A DNA stretch of 64,000 nt from Acidocella aminolytica 101 = DSM 11237 (GTDB lineage Bacteria > Pseudomonadota > Alphaproteobacteria > Acetobacterales > Acetobacteraceae), in NCBI RefSeq assembly GCF_900129125.1, contig NZ_FQVJ01000001.1:1-64000 (forward strand), read 5' to 3'. The translations under genes and the position numbers were made by a program. Position 1 is the stretch's first letter, and each line of letters opens with the position of its first letter. This document shows, piece after piece, positions 11,016 through 20,022 of this stretch. The notes under the pieces were generated by a model. That model did not search any database. It was not told the DNA's origin and worked only from the letters and a program-made list of their open reading frames with translations.

Positions 11016-12158
11016 ATGGCTAAACTTGACTATTACGCCGTGCTGATGGTTGAGCGTAGCGCCAGCGCCGATGAGTTGAAGAAAGCTTACCGCAAGCTGG
11101 CGATGCAGCATCACCCAGACCGCAATCCCGGTGATGCGAAGGCCGAGCAGAAGTTTAAGGAAATCAACGAGGCTTATGACGTCCTGAAGGACGAAGATAA
11201 GCGCGCCGCTTATGACCGTTATGGTCATGCTGCCTTTGAGAATGGCGGTATGGGGGGCGGTGGCGCCGGTTTCGGCGGCTTTGGCTTTGAAGGCGGCCTT
11301 GGCGATATTTTCGAGCAAATGTTCGGTGGCGGTGGTCGGCGTGGCGCGGAGCGTACTCAGACCGGTGCGGATATCAAGGCGGCTATCGAGATTGACCTGA
11401 CCGAGGCATTTACCGGGACCAAGGCGAATGTGCGGGTGTCCACGCGCATGGCCTGTGATGCCTGTGGTGGCTCCGGCTCGGCGGATAAGAACGCTACGGC
11501 CGATAATTGCAGCACTTGCGGCGGCATAGGGCGCGTGCGGGCCCAGCAGGGCTTTTTTGTCGTGGAGCGGACCTGCCCGACCTGTGGCGGGGCAGGTCGC
11601 GTGGTGCGTAACCCTTGCCGCGTTTGCTCCGGCGTGGGGACGGTGCCCCGTGAGCGGACATTGGCGGTACAGATTCCAGCCGGTGTGGAAGATGGCACGC
11701 GCATCCGCCTTTCCGGTGAGGGAGAGGCCGGGCCGCGAGGGACGGCGCCGGGGGATCTTTACGTGCATGTCGCTATCCGGCCGCATCCGATCTTTCAGCG
11801 CGATGGTGCCAATATTTTCTGCCGGGTGCCGCTACGCATGGGCCAGGCGGCTTTGGGCGGTGAGGTAGAAGTGCCGTCTATCGACGGAACTGCAGCCAAG
11901 GTGAAGATTCCGGCTGGCACGCAGTCGGGCGATCAGTTCCGGTTGCGCGGCAAGGGTTTCTCAGTGCTGCGCTCCACCCAGCGGGGCGATATGTATATTC
12001 AGGTTGCGGTGGAGACGCCGCAGAACCTCACCAAACGCCAGCGTGAACTGCTTGAGGAGTTCGAGCAAGAAACGGCCGGACAGAGCGCCTCTAGCCCGGA
12101 ACATGAGGGCTTTTTCGCCAAGGTGAAGGAGTTTCTGAAAAATGTGGCGGAGGGCTGA
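11016..12158 (+). CDS. dnaJ: Co-chaperone DnaJ (Hsp40)
   Basis: 380 aa, type I DnaJ. The N-terminal J domain (residues 1-70) has the HPD motif that stimulates DnaK ATPase, followed by a Gly/Phe-rich linker (about 78-115). The zinc-binding region has four CxxCxGxG repeats ([32 protein letters not shown]), and the C-terminal substrate-binding beta domains are complete. It is downstream of dnaK in the conserved order. Confidence 0.98.
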   Translation: MAKLDYYAVLMVERSASADELKKAYRKLAMQHHPDRNPGDAKAEQKFKEINEAYDVLKDEDKRAAYDRYGHAAFENGGMGGGGAGFGGFGFEGGLGDIFEQMFGGGGRRGAERTQTGADIKAAIEIDLTEAFTGTKANVRVSTRMACDACGGSGSADKNATADNCSTCGGIGRVRAQQGFFVVERTCPTCGGAGRVVRNPCRVCSGVGTVPRERTLAVQIPAGVEDGTRIRLSGEGEAGPRGTAPGDLYVHVAIRPHPIFQRDGANIFCRVPLRMGQAALGGEVEVPSIDGTAAKVKIPAGTQSGDQFRLRGKGFSVLRSTQRGDMYIQVAVETPQNLTKRQRELLEEFEQETAGQSASSPEHEGFFAKVKEFLKNVAEG

Positions 12159-12188
12159 GTCTCCGTCTTTTTGCCGTAATACAAGGCT

Positions 12189-12233
12189 AGGCAGGATGAG
12201 CGCTACGAATTGTAATCCTGCCTGCAGATGCGT
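12189..12233. repeat. Inverted repeat in the dnaJ-lipoprotein gap
   Basis: AGGCAGGAT (12189-12197) and ATCCTGCCT (12225-12233) are perfect 9-nt inverted arms separated by 27 nt. No T-run follows, so a terminator is doubtful. It may be a leader structure of the next gene. Confidence 0.35.
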
Positions 12234-12303
12234 TGCCGCACCGGGAGGGGGGATCTAAATTCAGCGGTCTTTGATAACTTCTTGTCTGGAACAGGAGTTT
12301 TGA

Positions 12304-12822
12304 ATGCTGAAGAAAATCACGGGGGTAGCCTTGCTGCCTTTGTTGGCATTGGGGGCATGTACGGCGGCTGTTCCATCGGGGCCTACCATTGTGGCGATGC
12401 CCGGCCCGGGAAAGAGCTGGGATCAATTTCAGGGGGATAATGCGGCTTGTAAGGCTTATGCGTCAGCGCAGATGCCCAATGCCGGACAGGTGGCGGTTGG
12501 CACACACAATAACTCCGTAGCGACCGCGGCGGCGGGGACGTTGATTGGCGCGGGCATTGGCGCGGCATTAGGCTCGTTGGCGGGCAATGTTGGGGCTGGC
12601 GCGGCTATAGGGGCGGGGGCTGGCCTGCTTGGCGGCGCGGCTGCGGCAGGTAATAATACCCAGGACACGGCGGATTCCCTCCAGGGCCGTTATGATGTGG
12701 CCTATGCGCAGTGCATGGTGGGACATGGTGAAACGATTCAACAGCCTGTGGCGCCGATTTATGTTGCGCCCCCAGCCTATTACGCTCCCCCGCCGCCCGT
12801 TTACTATTACGCCCCTTACTGA
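12304..12822 (+). CDS. Glycine-zipper outer-membrane lipoprotein
   Basis: 172 aa. A type II signal peptide ends in the lipobox LALGAC, with Cys 19 as the lipidation site, so the protein should be anchored in the outer membrane. The middle (about residues 75-115) is a glycine-zipper region with repeated GxxxG spacing (GTLIGAGIGAALGSLAG), which is predicted to insert in membranes. The C terminus is Pro/Tyr-rich (APPAYYAPPPP). AGGAG lies 8 nt before the ATG. Function is unknown; similar proteins are linked to envelope integrity. It directly precedes tonB with a 25-bp gap. Confidence 0.8.
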   Translation: MLKKITGVALLPLLALGACTAAVPSGPTIVAMPGPGKSWDQFQGDNAACKAYASAQMPNAGQVAVGTHNNSVATAAAGTLIGAGIGAALGSLAGNVGAGAAIGAGAGLLGGAAAAGNNTQDTADSLQGRYDVAYAQCMVGHGETIQQPVAPIYVAPPAYYAPPPPVYYYAPY

Positions 12823-12847
12823 AGCGAAGACCGCTCAAGGCGGCTCT

Positions 12848-13741
12848 GTGACACTTGTAGCGGATGCGCATTTGGTGCCGCCGCTGGAGAAGTTGCGCCG
12901 CAACCCATGGGCTTGGGGCGCGGCGTTGCTTTTACACCTGCTGGTGATTGCCGCAGTGCTGCTGGTGCGGGTGAGGATGCCGCAGCAACAGCAGAGTCCT
13001 CCGGCTGTTTCCGTGGTATTTGATAATGGCGGCACCAGCGCGCAGAATACGGGGCTGAAGAAGGCTTTGCCAGGCCCACCGCAAACCGCTGAAGCCCCGC
13101 CGCCAGCGCCTCCTCCTTCGCCGCCGCAAAGGCAGGCACCAAGCGTTGCCCCAAAACCCGCCCCGCCGCCACCTGCTGCGCAAACAGCCACGCAGGACGA
13201 GGTTCAAGTGCCGGATATGCAGCTGTCCCAACTTCCCGCACCGCCACCCGCGCCGCCCGCCCGTCCTAGGCAGCACGCAGCAGCGTCCTCTTCCGCTGCG
13301 CAGCAGAAATATGTGTTTCTGAACGGGATGAGCTACGGCAGACCAGCATCGATGGCGTCCCCCGCGTCGAAAGTGCCGAAAGGAATGAATTTCTCACTCC
13401 CGACCTCGAACACTCAGGCGGCCACGGCCTCGGACTTGTCGATTAAAGGTAATGCCGGTGCGGATTGGGATGCAGCCTTAACGAAATGGGTGCAGGAACA
13501 CGCCTATTATCCGCAAGCCGCTGCCGAGCAGGGGCAGGAGGGTACGGCCACCGTGGAGTTCACCGTGGACCGCAGTGGCCATGTGACGGGACTGCGGTTG
13601 CTGCAATCGGCCGGGTCGCCGTTCCTGGATCAGGCATGGGAGCAGCTTTTTAAGGACAATACGCTGCCGCCTTTCCCGCCCGACGCGAAAGATAACCATG
13701 TCACGGTGCGCTATACGGTCCATTACAAGCTGATCCGTTAA
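12848..13741 (+). CDS. tonB: TonB-family energy transducer
   Basis: About 297 aa. A short cytoplasmic tail is followed by one N-terminal membrane anchor (WGAALLLHLLVIAAVLLVRV). A long Pro/Ala-rich periplasmic spacer then leads to a C-terminal TonB domain (YYPQAAAEQGQEGTATVEF, LLQSAGSPFLDQAW, HVTVRYTVHYKL). It would couple ExbB-ExbD proton energy to outer-membrane receptors; exbBD are not in the window. The start is uncertain. GTG 12848 has AAGGCGG upstream and avoids overlap with the lipoprotein gene, while the open frame extends far upstream in a way that looks non-coding. Confidence 0.85.
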   Translation: MTLVADAHLVPPLEKLRRNPWAWGAALLLHLLVIAAVLLVRVRMPQQQQSPPAVSVVFDNGGTSAQNTGLKKALPGPPQTAEAPPPAPPPSPPQRQAPSVAPKPAPPPPAAQTATQDEVQVPDMQLSQLPAPPPAPPARPRQHAAASSSAAQQKYVFLNGMSYGRPASMASPASKVPKGMNFSLPTSNTQAATASDLSIKGNAGADWDAALTKWVQEHAYYPQAAAEQGQEGTATVEFTVDRSGHVTGLRLLQSAGSPFLDQAWEQLFKDNTLPPFPPDAKDNHVTVRYTVHYKLIR

Positions 13742-13787
13742 GGCTGGCGGCTTGCGCCGACTCGTTTATTCTGGCTCAACCGGTGGA

Positions 13788-15557
13788 ATGGACGCGCATG
13801 TTTTCGGCATTACCCAGAGCTTAACCGGTAAGAGCTGGGTTTGGCGGCCAGGGCAGCACGAACGTCAGGGGGAGGGCTTGGCGCAGCAACTCGGTGTGCC
13901 TGACCTGATGGGACGGCTGCTGGCCGCGCGTGGTGTGACCGCTGATCACGCCGCAAATTTCCTCGACCCTACGCTGCGGGCCATGCTGCCTGACCCTTCC
14001 AGCATGGTGGACATGGATAGTGCCGCTGTCCGTTTGGCTGATGCTGTGATGCAGGGCGAAATGGTCGGGGTGTTTGGTGATTACGATGTGGATGGTGCCT
14101 GTTCCTCTGCTTTGATGATCACCTTGCTGCGTCAGCTTGGCTGCCCGGTGACGTATCATGTCCCGGACCGGTTGGCCGAGGGGTACGGCCCCAATGCCGA
14201 GGCGCTGCGCGCCATGGTGGAGCGTGGGGCGCGCTTGATCGTTTGCGTGGATTGCGGCACGGCCGCTCATAGTGCTTTTGCGCCGTTGCATAATGCGGTT
14301 GATATCGTTGTGCTGGACCATCACAAGTCCGAAGGGCCGCCGCCGCCTATTCGCGCCACGGTAAACCCCAACCGGTTGGATTGCCCATCGGGTCTGCGGC
14401 AGATTTGTGCGGCGGCGGTGGCGTTTTTAACTGCTGTGGCGTTGCTGCGCACATTGCGCCGTCGAGGCTTTTTTGCCGAACGGGTTGAGCCTGATTTGCG
14501 GGAGTTTTTAGACCTCGTGGCGCTGGCGACGGTTTGCGACGTCATGCCTTTGGTGGGGCTGAACCGAGCTTTTGTGATTCAAGGGCTTAAGGTCATGGCG
14601 CGCCGGGCACGGCCTGGTATTGCGGCGCTGTTGGATGTTACCAAGTTGACCGAGGCGCCAACCGCCATGAATTGCGGGTTTGCGCTGGGGCCGCGCATCA
14701 ACGCATCGGGCCGTATTGCTGAAGCGGATATGGGTTTGCGGCTGCTATTGGCCGAGGATGAGGGCATCGCCTTTGAGCTCGCACAAACGCTGGATGCGGT
14801 GAATCGTCAGCGCCAGACCGTGGAAGCAGGGATTTCCAGCGATGCAATGGCCCGTGCCGAGGCTCAGGCGGCGGGCGGGCATGGTATTATTTTACTGGCA
14901 CAGGAGGGCTGGCACCCAGGCGTTGTGGGGATTGTGGCCGGGCGGGTAAAAGAGCGCTTCAACCGCCCCGCGCTGGTTGCAGGCATTACCGATGGCATGG
15001 CCAAGGGGTCAGGACGCTCAGTTCCAGGGATTGACCTGGGGGCAGCGGTGATCGCGGCACGGCAGAGCGGCATCCTGGCAACCGGAGGCGGGCATGCCAT
15101 GGCGGCGGGGTTTTCAGCCCCGGAGACAGCGCTTTCGACCTTCCATGAGTTTTTGAATGACCGATTGGCCAGCGCGGCCTTGCTGCCGCCCAGCGCTGAA
15201 CTGGTGCTGGATGGCGTGCTGGGCGTGGCCGGGGCAGATGCCGGGCTGGCCCAGATGGTGTCGCGATTAGGGCCCTTTGGCAGTGGGAACGAGGAACCGC
15301 TTTTCGTTCTGCCACGCGCACGGGTCGTAAAGGCAGACCGCATTGGCAAGGATGGCAACACCATCCGCGTAATGGTTGAAGGCGAAGGCGGGGGGCGGTT
15401 GAAGGCGCTGCTATTCCGCGCCAAGGAAGGGCCACTGGCAGAGGCATTAAGCCGTGTCGGGGGAGCGCCGTTGCATCTGGCCGGGCACTTAAGGGCCGAA
15501 TTTTGGCGGGGCAGGGTTTCGGCAGGTTTTTTCATCGCAGACGCGGCGCCCGCTTGA
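13788..15557 (+). CDS. recJ: Single-stranded-DNA-specific exonuclease RecJ
   Basis: About 589 aa. It degrades single-stranded DNA 5' to 3' in recombination and repair. DHH-phosphoesterase motifs are complete: GDYDVDG (around residue 100), VDCGT, LDHHKSE and, in the DHHA1 domain, GGHAMAAGFS. The C-terminal OB-like region is present. The start is chosen at ATG 13788 because the N terminus MDAHVFGITQSLTGKSW looks like that of related RecJ proteins. A TTG at 13752, 8 nt after AAGG, would add 12 residues and remains possible. Confidence 0.95.
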   Translation: MDAHVFGITQSLTGKSWVWRPGQHERQGEGLAQQLGVPDLMGRLLAARGVTADHAANFLDPTLRAMLPDPSSMVDMDSAAVRLADAVMQGEMVGVFGDYDVDGACSSALMITLLRQLGCPVTYHVPDRLAEGYGPNAEALRAMVERGARLIVCVDCGTAAHSAFAPLHNAVDIVVLDHHKSEGPPPPIRATVNPNRLDCPSGLRQICAAAVAFLTAVALLRTLRRRGFFAERVEPDLREFLDLVALATVCDVMPLVGLNRAFVIQGLKVMARRARPGIAALLDVTKLTEAPTAMNCGFALGPRINASGRIAEADMGLRLLLAEDEGIAFELAQTLDAVNRQRQTVEAGISSDAMARAEAQAAGGHGIILLAQEGWHPGVVGIVAGRVKERFNRPALVAGITDGMAKGSGRSVPGIDLGAAVIAARQSGILATGGGHAMAAGFSAPETALSTFHEFLNDRLASAALLPPSAELVLDGVLGVAGADAGLAQMVSRLGPFGSGNEEPLFVLPRARVVKADRIGKDGNTIRVMVEGEGGGRLKALLFRAKEGPLAEALSRVGGAPLHLAGHLRAEFWRGRVSAGFFIADAAPA

Positions 15558-15596
15558 CGTGGCGCTTCAGGCGTCGTACCAGGCGCTCCACCTTTA

Positions 15597-15672
15597 GTCC
15601 CCATCGTCTAGAGGCCTAGGACACCGCCCTCTCACGGCGGTAACAGGGGTTCGAATCCCCTTGGGGACGCCA
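15597..15672 (+). tRNA. tRNA-Glu (anticodon CUC)
   Basis: A complete 76-nt cloverleaf. Acceptor arms GTCCCCA and TGGGGAC pair perfectly, the anticodon stem CCGCC/GGCGG encloses CTCTCAC with anticodon CTC, and the T arm contains GGTTCGAATCC. Discriminator G and an encoded CCA end the gene at 15672. A tyrosine integrase lies 540 bp downstream, so this gene is one of two candidate attachment sites. Confidence 0.95.
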
Positions 15673-15983
15673 TTGGTTTTTCGTGATTTTTGGAAATTCT
15701 GACATCTTGGTAGTGGTCCGTTTGTACCACTATGAAAAACATCATGTAACTGATGCTGTCATCCTCCTCGAGTGAGTTACGACAATCAGAGGTCTCAGGC
15801 AGACGGCAAATCCACGATACTAGTGATGTAAGGGCAGCACATTCTGAAACCTTTGGCTCAAGAAGGAAGTGCTTAAGGCAGTGGCGGAGTTTGACTATCG
15901 TCGACACCTCCAGGCAATCATAAATTCCATATAGGGCGTTAATTGAAGGAGAGTTTTGTAAATAATACTTAGTACCTTAGTTT
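15673..15983. other. Non-coding gap between tRNA-Glu and the initiator-tRNA fragment
   Basis: About 310 bp, more AT-rich than the core genes to the left. No gene is supported. One minus-strand reading frame here includes a stretch read backwards through tRNA-Glu and is spurious. Confidence 0.6.
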
Positions 15984-16040
15984 TATTGGCTCGTCAGGCT
16001 CATAACCTGAAGGTCTCTGGTTCAAATCCGGGTCCCGCAA
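15984..16040 (+). pseudogene. 3' fragment of initiator tRNA (tRNA-fMet), probable attachment-site scar
   Basis: From GGCTCGTCAGGC through CTCATAACCTG (anticodon CAT), the T arm GGTTCAAATCC and the 3' end CCCGCAACCA, this matches the 3' three-quarters of an alphaproteobacterial initiator tRNA. The 5' acceptor strand and most of the D arm are missing, so it cannot be a functional tRNA. Such 3' fragments are what tRNA-targeting integrases leave, and an integrase gene starts 170 bp further on. Confidence 0.75.
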
Positions 16041-16071
16041 CCAGATCTTCCAATTAAACCAAGCATTTAAG

Positions 16072-16092
16072 GCCACCTTCGGGTGGCTTTTT
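16072..16092 (+). terminator. Strong intrinsic terminator after the tRNA fragment
   Basis: GCCACC, loop TTCG, GGTGGC, then TTTTT. It may be the original terminator of the initiator tRNA gene carried along with the fragment. Confidence 0.85.
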
Positions 16093-16212
16093 GTGTTTCT
16101 GGGCCCTAGGGCGTCGCTAGGGCATTTTGACCGACAAAATAGAACCTGATGACGTATGGTCGCCGCGGGGCATCACCCCCGAGGCGCGGCTTCATTCCCA
16201 CTAGGAGGGAAA

Positions 16213-17520
16213 ATGGCAACCATCGATTTGCTGGGCGGCAAGGTCCAGATCTATCAGCGCGGCAATAGCCGGTTCTGGCAGGCCAGGGCCTCAGTCGGGG
16301 GCAAGCAGCGCCAGACCTCCACCAAACAAGAAAAGCAGGAACTGGCGGCCAAGGCGGCCGAGGACTGGTATCTGACCCTGCAGGGGAAGAAGCTGGCCGG
16401 GACGCTTGATGTTGGCGTGCTGTTCAAGGATGCGGCCAGGCAATTTCTAAAAGAGTACAGCGTCATCACAGAGGGCGAGCGTTCCGAGCAATGGAGCGCC
16501 TCTCATGAGGCCCGGCTGCGTTTGCATCTGCTCCCGTTCTTTGGCGAGACCCCGCTCAAGAAGATCAACCAGGGCAAGGCACAGGAATACCGGATGCACC
16601 GGATGACCAATTATGCCCAGCCCAATCCCCACGCGATGGGTAAAAATAAGCCGAAGTCGAAGCCGCCGGCGCGCAGCACTCTGCACGACGAGATCGTGAC
16701 CTTGCGCATGGTGCTGAAGACGGCCATCCGCAATGAGTGGCTGGAATTTTTGCCGGATTTGTCGCCGCCATACCGGGGGCAAGCAAAAGTGTCACACCGG
16801 CCCTGGTTCAGCCCGGAGGAATATAAGAGGCTGTATGAGGCGGCCCGCGATTACGCCAAGGAGCCGTTCCATGATCATTTTAAGTGGAATGCCGAGCAGG
16901 TCTATGATCAGATTCTGTTCATGGCCAATACCGGGCTGCGGCCGGACGAGGTTTTTAACCTGGAGCACCGGGATGTAACCATTGCCCAGGACGATTCCAG
17001 TAGGGATGAGATCCTGGAGATTGAGGTCCGGGGCAAGCGTGGTGTTGGGCATTGTAAGAGCATGCCTGGTGCTGTCCGCGTGTATCGGCGGTTGTTGGCG
17101 CGGCCCAAGCCGGTCAGGGCGGAATCACGGCGGGAGCGTCAGCGCCGGCGCAAAGAGGGCAGGGAGGAGCCGCCGGCACCGGCAGTAGAATTGCCGCAGT
17201 CGACCGATCTGTTGTTCCCTGGCAATCACACAGAGATGTTCAATAATCTGCTGGAACGGACCAATCTAAAGGTTGACCGCGATGGCAAGCCGCGCACGGC
17301 ATACAGTTTGCGTCACACTTATATCTGTATGCGGCAGCTGGAAGGGGCGGACATCTACCAGGTGGCCAAAAACTGCCGCACAAGTGTTGAGATGATCGAG
17401 AAGCACTACGGTGTCCATCTCAAGAATACCCTCGATGCCGCCGCCATCAATGTGCGGAAGCCCAAGTCCAAGCCGAAGGGGAAGGTCGGTGCGAAGCCCA
17501 AACCACCGGCGGAGGTTTGA
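16213..17520 (+). CDS. Tyrosine-type site-specific integrase
   Basis: About 435 aa. The N-terminal SAM-like core-binding domain (residues ~65-150) is followed by the catalytic domain with TGLRPDEV (first Arg), SLRHTY (the RHxxY box) and the C-terminal EKHYGVH with the nucleophilic Tyr. An insertion rich in Arg and Glu (around 300-325) interrupts the catalytic domain. ATG 16213 has AGGAGGG 5 nt upstream; upstream codons in frame are ignored. It sits beside a tRNA fragment and near tRNA-Glu, as genomic-island integrases do. Confidence 0.9.
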   Translation: MATIDLLGGKVQIYQRGNSRFWQARASVGGKQRQTSTKQEKQELAAKAAEDWYLTLQGKKLAGTLDVGVLFKDAARQFLKEYSVITEGERSEQWSASHEARLRLHLLPFFGETPLKKINQGKAQEYRMHRMTNYAQPNPHAMGKNKPKSKPPARSTLHDEIVTLRMVLKTAIRNEWLEFLPDLSPPYRGQAKVSHRPWFSPEEYKRLYEAARDYAKEPFHDHFKWNAEQVYDQILFMANTGLRPDEVFNLEHRDVTIAQDDSSRDEILEIEVRGKRGVGHCKSMPGAVRVYRRLLARPKPVRAESRRERQRRRKEGREEPPAPAVELPQSTDLLFPGNHTEMFNNLLERTNLKVDRDGKPRTAYSLRHTYICMRQLEGADIYQVAKNCRTSVEMIEKHYGVHLKNTLDAAAINVRKPKSKPKGKVGAKPKPPAEV

Positions 17521-17762
17521 GCCGGAGAAAACCAGGGTAGCAAGAACCGGTGGAACGCAATCCAGGCCGCTTGGCGGTCCGGTCAGAGCGCGCCCCTTGC
17601 GGGCGCGATCTGTGGGGCTCGGCCCCTCCCTGTAGTCAGAACAGGGGAAGCGCAACCGGTCGCAGGCAACCGGAAACTTTTTTATGTTCCGGGTCCGCCC
17701 CTCCCGTCACGATCCTTCGGGAAGCTCCGTACCGCCGTCAAGCAGGTATGCCGCCGCGACGA
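17521..17762. other. Non-coding stretch after the integrase
   Basis: GC-rich, with a short hairpin (CGCGCCC, loop CTTGC, GGGCGCG near 17590) without a T-run. No gene seen. Confidence 0.4.
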
Positions 17763-17945
17763 CTAAGAGAAAATCTCAACCAACCCCGCTCCCAACAGCA
17801 GTCCTATGACGGCTGCTACAGTCATCATTAGGGGCGCATTGTAATCTGGGAGCCTCTGACTTTGCAGCTTGATGCGGCGGGAACGTATGCATTCCACTTC
17901 CTTGTCAAGCTCCGGGGATGAGTAGGGGGCCGAGACCATGCCCAT
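17763..17945 (-). CDS. Small hypothetical protein with a C-terminal membrane helix
   Basis: 60 aa. The N-terminal 40 residues are polar and charged (SPELDKEVECIRSRRIKLQ) and the last 20 form one likely transmembrane helix (MTVAAVIGLLLGAGLVEIF). No family is recognised and the ribosome site is weak. It may be a real accessory small membrane protein of the island or a chance frame. Confidence 0.35.
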   Translation of the reverse strand: MGMVSAPYSSPELDKEVECIRSRRIKLQSQRLPDYNAPLMMTVAAVIGLLLGAGLVEIFS

Positions 17946-18012
17946 AGTATAATTCCAATTCCCTTAGGGGTTGAGTCCATTTTGGGGGTTGATGTGATCG
18001 TGCCACTTGCGA

Positions 18013-18063
18013 ATTTTAGGGGTTTGCCTCATATTTTGCCTTAAATCGGGATGATTTTAGGGG
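18013..18063. promoter_or_regulatory. Direct repeats upstream of the toxin-antitoxin operon
   Basis: ATTTTAGGGG occurs at 18013-18022 and again at 18054-18063, 41 bp apart (about four helical turns). The second copy overlaps the ribosome site of the antitoxin. This fits an autorepression site for the antitoxin; binding is inferred. Confidence 0.4.
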
Positions 18064-18070
18064 CAATTTC

Positions 18071-18436
18071 ATGGGCGCAGTGCAATTCCTGACAGAGACG
18101 GCGGATCAGAGCGGTTTTGTGGCCGCTGACCAGTTGAGCGATCTGCTGCATATCACACGCGCTGAGTTGGCCGTGGCGGCGGGTTTGTCGCGTGACGCCA
18201 TCGTCAAAACGGCGAGAGTCCGCACCCTGGCGACGCAGGCACGGCTCCGGGATGTCGTGGAGATTCTCAATCGCGTGCAGGGCTGGGCCGGCTCACCCCA
18301 GCAGGCGTTTGCCTGGTACCGTTCCCAGCCGCTTCCCTCCTTTGGTGACCAGACCGCCGAGGCTTTGGTAAAGGAAGGAAGAGCGGAAGCGGTCAAACGC
18401 TACCTCGACCGGATCGCGGTCGGTGGCTTCGCGTGA
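18071..18436 (+). CDS. Xre/MbcA/ParS-type antitoxin
   Basis: 121 aa. The N-terminal half contains an Xre-like helix-turn-helix (LSDLLHITRAELAVAAGLSRD). The C-terminal half is the DUF2384 toxin-binding domain (VVEILNRVQGWAGSPQQAFAWYRSQ, then LVKEGRAEAVKRYLDRI). It is immediately followed by a RES-domain toxin whose GTG start overlaps this stop codon (GTGA), the usual antitoxin-first order. It should neutralise the toxin and repress the operon. Confidence 0.88.
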   Translation: MGAVQFLTETADQSGFVAADQLSDLLHITRAELAVAAGLSRDAIVKTARVRTLATQARLRDVVEILNRVQGWAGSPQQAFAWYRSQPLPSFGDQTAEALVKEGRAEAVKRYLDRIAVGGFA

Positions 18437-18954
18437 GGTTTCGAGGGACGGTCTATCGCGCGCATCATCCTCGCTGGGCATTTTCTCCGGTATCGGGCGA
18501 AGGCGCTGCCCGCTATGGCGGCAGATTTAACCCTGTCGGCGTGGCGGCGCTCTACACCTCGTTGCGGATGCCCACGGCCTGGCTGGAGGCGCAACAGGCT
18601 TTTCCGTTCAAGGCCCAGCCCATGACGTTGTGCGCCTATGACGTGGATTGCGACGATGTGCTGGATTTAACGGACCGGAATGTCTTGAATGAACGCTATG
18701 TGGCGCCGGACGATCTGGCCTGCGCATGGGAAGATATGGCCTCGCGCGGCCTTACCCCGCCGAGCTGGGACATCGCAAAGCACCTGCCAGCCGCAGGTGT
18801 CGCAGGAATTATTGTTCCGAGCTTTGCTGCAGGTGCCACGATAGATGACCGGAATCTCGTGTTCTGGAATTGGTCGGATGTCTTGCCTCATCGCGTCACG
18901 GTGATAGATGACGACCACCGGCTGCCCAAGGATGACCGATCATGGCAGTCGTAG
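18433..18954 (+). CDS. RES-domain toxin (MbcT/ParT-like)
   Basis: 173 aa. RES-domain toxins deplete or modify NAD-related substrates (NAD+ phosphorylase in MbcT, ADP-ribosylation in ParT). Visible family features are YRAHHPRWAFSP, GAARYGGRFNPVGVAALYTS (with the conserved Arg) and PTAWLEAQQ (conserved Glu), followed by a later hydrophobic strand GVAGIIVPSFA. The full expected length is present, so the pair is probably functional. Start GTG 18433 is set by coupling to the antitoxin stop. Confidence 0.88.
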   Translation: MRFRGTVYRAHHPRWAFSPVSGEGAARYGGRFNPVGVAALYTSLRMPTAWLEAQQAFPFKAQPMTLCAYDVDCDDVLDLTDRNVLNERYVAPDDLACAWEDMASRGLTPPSWDIAKHLPAAGVAGIIVPSFAAGATIDDRNLVFWNWSDVLPHRVTVIDDDHRLPKDDRSWQS

Positions 18955-19082
18955 ATGGCATGTCATTGCGGTTCAGTACCATTGATGCCGGCCTGAATGG
19001 GGTGCCGAAAGCCGCACTTCCGCTGGCCAACCTCTGGACGTTCGAGCAAATCATGGGCGAGGATTTATGGTCTGGGTCATAG
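18942..19082 (+). CDS. Short unrecognised ORF overlapping the toxin end
   Basis: 46 codons starting at ATG 18942 inside the last codons of the RES gene. No family recognised. It ends 75 bp before the IS-interrupted ORF and may be a truncated remnant. Confidence 0.2.
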   Translation: MAVVDGMSLRFSTIDAGLNGVPKAALPLANLWTFEQIMGEDLWSGS

Positions 19083-19181
19083 TTCCTAATCAGATATGAA
19101 GTGGCAAGCCCCCGATGACTGGTCCATTTCATATGTAGTTAATCCGGTGGTTGGGACTTCACCCCGTTTTTGGTCCGGGTT

Positions 19182-20022
19182 TCATGCGAATTTTCGGGTT
19201 GGATAAAGTTGCTCCGCAAAGGCGTTTGGCGTCAAGTTGCCAAGCGCCGAATGCGGCCGATGTTGGTTGTAGTCGATCCTCCAGTCATTGATCCTCTGCC
19301 GGGCGTCGGCCATCGATAGGAACCACGCGGTATTAAGGCACTCCTGCCGGATGCGGCTGTTGAACGCTTCAATGTAGGCGTTGTCGCTGGGCTTCCCTGG
19401 GCGGGAGAAGTCCAGTTCGATCTTGTTGAGATAGGCCCACTGGTCAAGCAATCGGCCAGCGAACTCTGGGCCGTTGTCAACGCGAATGCTCCGCGGTTTC
19501 CCCCTGAGCCGGATGATCCGGTCGAGCTCCTCCACGACCTGGTACGCCCGAAAATTTGTCTTCGCAGATGTCGCGAGAGCCTCTCTCGTATGGCAATCCA
19601 CAATCGTCAAAATCCGGAACGGTTGGTCGTCAAAGAGCTTGTCCGACACAAAGTCCATCGCCCAGACATCGTTCATCGTACCGGGCTCTGCGCGCGCCAA
19701 TCGGTAGCGGCACGCGCCGCCGCCTTAGGCTGCGGGTACGGATCGACAAGCCTTCTTCGCTGTAGAGCCGGTAGATGCGCTTATGGTTCACCGGCCAACC
19801 TTCCCGCCTGAGCAGGACATGGAGCCGGCGGTAGCCATAGCGAACCCGGCTCTCCGCCAAATCCTTCAACCGCAGCCGCAGCTCCACTGCCGGGTCACGC
19901 CGCGACCGGTAGCGATGAGAGGTCCGCCCAAAACCCATCGCGTCGCACGCCCGCCGTTCCGATATCGCGAAGACATCCTGATAATGCCGGACAACCTCGC
20001 GACGAGCAGCGGGCTTCACCAC
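19182..20022 (-). pseudogene. IS3-family transposase OrfB, frameshifted
   Basis: The DDE transposase catalytic half. Residues from the first part (HYQDVFAISERRACDAMG to RRRRVPLPIGARR) and the second part (MNDVWAMDFVSDKLFDDQPFRI, VDNGPEFAG, NAYIEAFNSRIRQECLN) lie in different frames. The change is around 19680-19700, where ARRA/RAEPGT should join. The D, D and E catalytic residues are all present (WAMDFV, VDNGPEF, IEAFNS). The frame break probably inactivates this copy unless it is a sequence error. The upstream A6G run near 20025-20035 is a likely programmed -1 frameshift site from orfA. Confidence 0.8.

Noticed and set aside
9887-11786. Long minus-strand frames across dnaK and dnaJ
   Set aside because: Antisense shadows caused by high GC at third codon positions of the chaperone genes.
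15632-15907. 91-codon minus-strand frame ending PRGFEPLLPP
   Set aside because: The C-terminal motif comes from reading tRNA-Glu backwards, a common false gene.
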